In this document: positions 61,575 to 64,000 of the stretch, piece after piece | Position numbering within the stretch: the first letter of the stretch is position 1 | Layout: every line of letters starts with the position of its first letter | From: Clavelina lepadiformis | Taxonomy: Eukaryota > Chordata > Ascidiacea > Aplousobranchia > Clavelinidae | NCBI RefSeq assembly: GCF_947623445.1 | Contig: NC_135245.1 | Span: 4,161,501 to 4,225,500 of the forward strand | Reading direction: 5' to 3' | Length of the DNA stretch: 64,000 nucleotides | Notes under the pieces: model-generated | Told to the model about the DNA's origin: nothing | Seen by the model: the letters and a program-made list of their open reading frames with translations, nothing else | Database searches by the model: none | Translations under genes and position numbers: made by a program

Positions 61575-62440
61575 AGAGGTTAGAGAATTCTAACCGCACG
61601 CAACCACGGAGTCTTGCTAAGGCTCTTGATCACAATGGAGATTGCTTTAAGCATATCTGCTGCCTTCCCAAGTCTCAGTGAAGAAAAGAAAGAAAAAGGC
61701 TGGGGTTTTTAGTGGCCCACAAATAAGGAAGCTGCTCAGAGATCCAAACTTTACAGTATCAATGAACACAGTTAAAGCAAGGGCTTGGAATGCTTTTTCT
61801 TTAGTTGTTAGTAACTTTTTTGGCAACAGAAGGGCAGAGAACTATCGAGACCTCTTAAAAGAAATGTTATCCAGCATGCAAGAGATGAAATGCAATATGA
61901 GCATAAAGCTACATTTTCTGAAAAATCATTTATATTACTTTTCTGAAAACCTTGGGGACTTCAGTGAAGAATAAGGTGAGCGCTTTCACTAAGACATTAG
62001 AGTTATATGAAAGAGCGCTACCAAGGCCGATGGGACTGCCACATGATTGCAAATTACTGCTGGAACTTGAAGAGAGAAAATTACACCACTACCCATAAAC
62101 GAAAACCATTAAAACGAAAATTTTCGAGCTCTAAAAGATTGTGCATTTCTGTATCATTACATTGATTCTTCAACGGCTAGTTTCTAGTGATGTTTTTTAA
62201 ATGATTTCGAGGCTTTGTGTTCGTGTTTTGCTTGATTAAACGTTCCAGCAGTTCTGATTAAAACAACCTCTACATTTCAAGGTAGTTTCTGATTTGCGGT
62301 ATTATTTATAATGAACATATATATTATCTCAAAAACGTGATGTGATAGAAAAAAAATAATGCCAGATGCGGATTCAGCGCCCCAAAATTAGATAAAAAAG
62401 ACTCAAACACAGTCTGCCGCAAAAACCGTGTTGACCAGAT
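61575..62440. other. Foreign segment replacing the 5' end of gene 6
   Basis: This stretch has no counterpart in the other units. It holds the decayed ORF at 61672-62110 and then about 330 bp of AT-rich sequence without recognisable features. Array homology resumes near 62440 in the intron before the CCP exon. Confidence 0.7.
61672..62110 (+). pseudogene. Decayed repeat-associated ORF (GERFH-type protein)
   Basis: A 98-codon open stretch (61678-61974) includes VFSGPQIRKLL, ARAWNAF and LHFLKNHLYYF. After a TAA it continues in frame as GERFH, stop, DIRV, and then after a shift resembles a Tyr-Gln-Gly, Asp-Tyr-Cys-Trp type ending. From memory, proteins with this layout recur in many copies in animal genomes near transposons and are usually uncharacterised. 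Two apparent Gln-to-stop changes and a frameshift mark it as dead. Its function is unknown. Confidence 0.5.
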
Positions 62441-62564
62441 AATATAAACAAGTTTATTTGAATCGACTTTTGTGATACTTTTGGTGACGACGCATTGGTG
62501 ATAAAAGTTGTTTACAATTTATTTGTATAGTTCGGATTATAAAAAATCGCATTATTTTGCTCAG

Positions 62565-64000
62565 GAATCCAGTGCGTGGTGCCGTCGGCGCCCAACAACG
62601 GAACGATCTCTCGAGAAAGTGGTCAGCTGGTTCCTTATAAGGAAAACATTACATACAGATGCAACAATAGACACGTGGTGGCGTATGAAGTGAATAATTT
62701 TCTAGTTGCAACTTGTCAGCAAAATAAACAATGGACAAAAGATACTCCAGTGTGCGTGGGTAGGTCTTTTAACTGACTTTAAATTTTTTTTTTACAAACA
62801 ACAAGTCTAAATTTTACATCTGTTTTTATTAAACTTGTTAAAATTTTCAGTTGATGATTGTAATCCCGACTCATGCTCTGGAAGAGGAACTTGCATAACT
62901 CAAATCGGTCGAACATATTGTGAATGTGATGAAGGATACGAAGGAAGCGATTGTTCAGTTCAAAGTGAACTTTCCTAAATCAAACTCGACGATTATTGCA
63001 ATAACTTCAAAAAAATTGTGATTATGACGTAATAGTGAGCTCAGAATTCAACTCATAATAGAAACTGTTTGTAGATAATCCGTGTGATCTATCTCCCTGC
63101 GGTCAAAGAGGAGTTTGCGTGTGGAAAGAAGATGTGAACTACACCTGCCGATGTCTCACTGGATATGATGGGAAAAACTGCGAGACAATTATCGGTTTGT
63201 AAATTTCCTTCAAATAAATAAAAACCGAGATATGGGTTCGGTGATTTTCGTTTCAAAAAAATGCAAACTTAAGATTTTTTATTATGCGCTAGTCGAATAT
63301 GCTTTTTCAAAATTATTTAGTAAGAACTATTATATTTATATTGATTTTTAAAACCATTTAGGTTATACCTTTATTTAACTCATGTTTAACTCATTTTTGT
63401 AATTTCAGCAAGTAATTGTGTACGAGCTGTTGGTATGGAGGACGGCAGGGTAGGAAATAACGATATTACCGCCTCACTGTCACTTAATAGCGCTAACTCA
63501 CCGCATAAAGCCCGATTGAGACAAACTGGAGGTTGGCTGTCACAACGTCGACGTAAATGAGCAACTAGATAAAGTTTTCATTGTGACTTGACAAACTGCC
63601 GCAGTTACCAAATGTTGTTGTAATAATTTTGAATAATTTTTTTTCCGAACACAGAAATATATTATATATTGTTCGAAAATTTTGCTTTGACATTTATGCA
63701 TTTTATACGTTTTTATTAAAAATCTTTTACTTTAGATCGACGTATGTAGAAGGAGAATGATTTGCCCACATTTTTTTTATAGTTATCTTACTTGTTTGTT
63801 AGCTCGGCGCGATGAATGGCTTCAAGTAGATTTAAAAACATCTACCACTGTTGTCGCTGTTGCAACACAAGGTTATTCAACTGGTTCATATTTGACGACA
63901 AGTTACAAAATAGCGCATGGCTTCACCGAGAACGATTTGCAGATTATACAAAACAATCAAGGACAAGATTTGGTAAGTTCATTCTTGTGGTTGCTAAATG
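62565..64000 (+). pseudogene. Gene 6: 5'-truncated copy (CCP-EGF-EGF-F5/8C), continues past window
   Basis: Exons seen: CCP 62565-62759, EGF2 62851-62964, EGF3 63075-63194, F5/8C-a 63409-63552, F5/8C-b 63803-63972; the last exon lies beyond the window. All visible exons are open with GT/AG borders and nearly equal gene 5, including SLNSANSPHK (preceded by Leu instead of Arg) and QGYSTGSYLT. The exons for signal peptide plus collagen, neck and EGF1 are absent. Homology to the array starts abruptly near 62440, inside the intron before the CCP exon, and the sequence to the left (61055-62440) is unrelated. Without a signal peptide exon this copy is probably dead, unless a new 5' exon has been captured from the foreign segment. 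I saw no convincing replacement start. Confidence 0.75.

Noticed and set aside
1..64000. Gypsy integrase, paired LTRs, tRNA genes, CRISPR arrays
   Set aside because: Looked for by eye and not found. Direct repeats here are long segmental copies, not spaced short repeats.

Overview
The window is eukaryotic. It is AT-rich, introns are short with GT/AG borders, coding exons encode secreted extracellular modules, and there is heavy transposon debris of animal type (Ty3/gypsy, a non-LTR retrotransposon, hAT-like MITEs). A compact invertebrate deuterostome genome, perhaps an ascidian tunicate, fits best. That placement is an inference from architecture and cannot be proved from this sequence.

The window is a head-to-tail tandem array. 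Six repeat units, beginning near 1, 14736, about 26214 (edge deleted), 36989, 49087 and 60042, each carry one plus-strand gene with a preceding minus-strand fragment of the same Ty3/gypsy-like element. The genes are gene 1 (7426-10503), gene 2 (22160-25272), gene 3 (31498-34587), gene 4 (43388-46523), gene 5 (54824-57927) and gene 6 (62565 to beyond the window end). Each full copy has nine exons and encodes about 440-450 aa: signal peptide, 8 collagen Gly-X-Y triplets followed by a Cys-X-Cys, a short coiled-coil neck, EGF, CCP/sushi, EGF, EGF and a C-terminal F5/8 type C (discoidin) domain. All module-border introns are phase 1. The product looks like a secreted, probably trimeric, lectin-like recognition protein. 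I do not recognise a named gene.

Copies 2, 4 and 5 look intact. Copy 1 has lost the 3' splice site of its first EGF exon (AG to AT), but skipping that exon would keep the frame. Copy 3 is a pseudogene: exon 1 donor GT to GA, an in-frame TAG in the CCP exon, and loss of two GATA motifs upstream. Copy 6 lacks its first three exons, which are replaced by about 1.4 kb of foreign DNA. Differences between copies, including in-frame length changes, concentrate in three segments predicted to be surface loops of the discoidin domain, and the copies are mosaics of one another.

Between genes lie decayed gypsy gag-protease-RT-RNase H fragments on the minus strand; I found no integrase. There is also a non-coding spacer with local duplications and copy-specific insertions: a 5'-truncated non-LTR retrotransposon in unit 1 (9-bp target duplication), hAT-like MITE A in units 1, 2 and 4, hAT-like MITE B in all five gypsy fragments that follow genes 1-5, MITE C nested inside B after gene 3, and an unclassified TIR element after gene 4. 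These presence/absence patterns order the duplications. No tRNA, rRNA or CRISPR array was seen.
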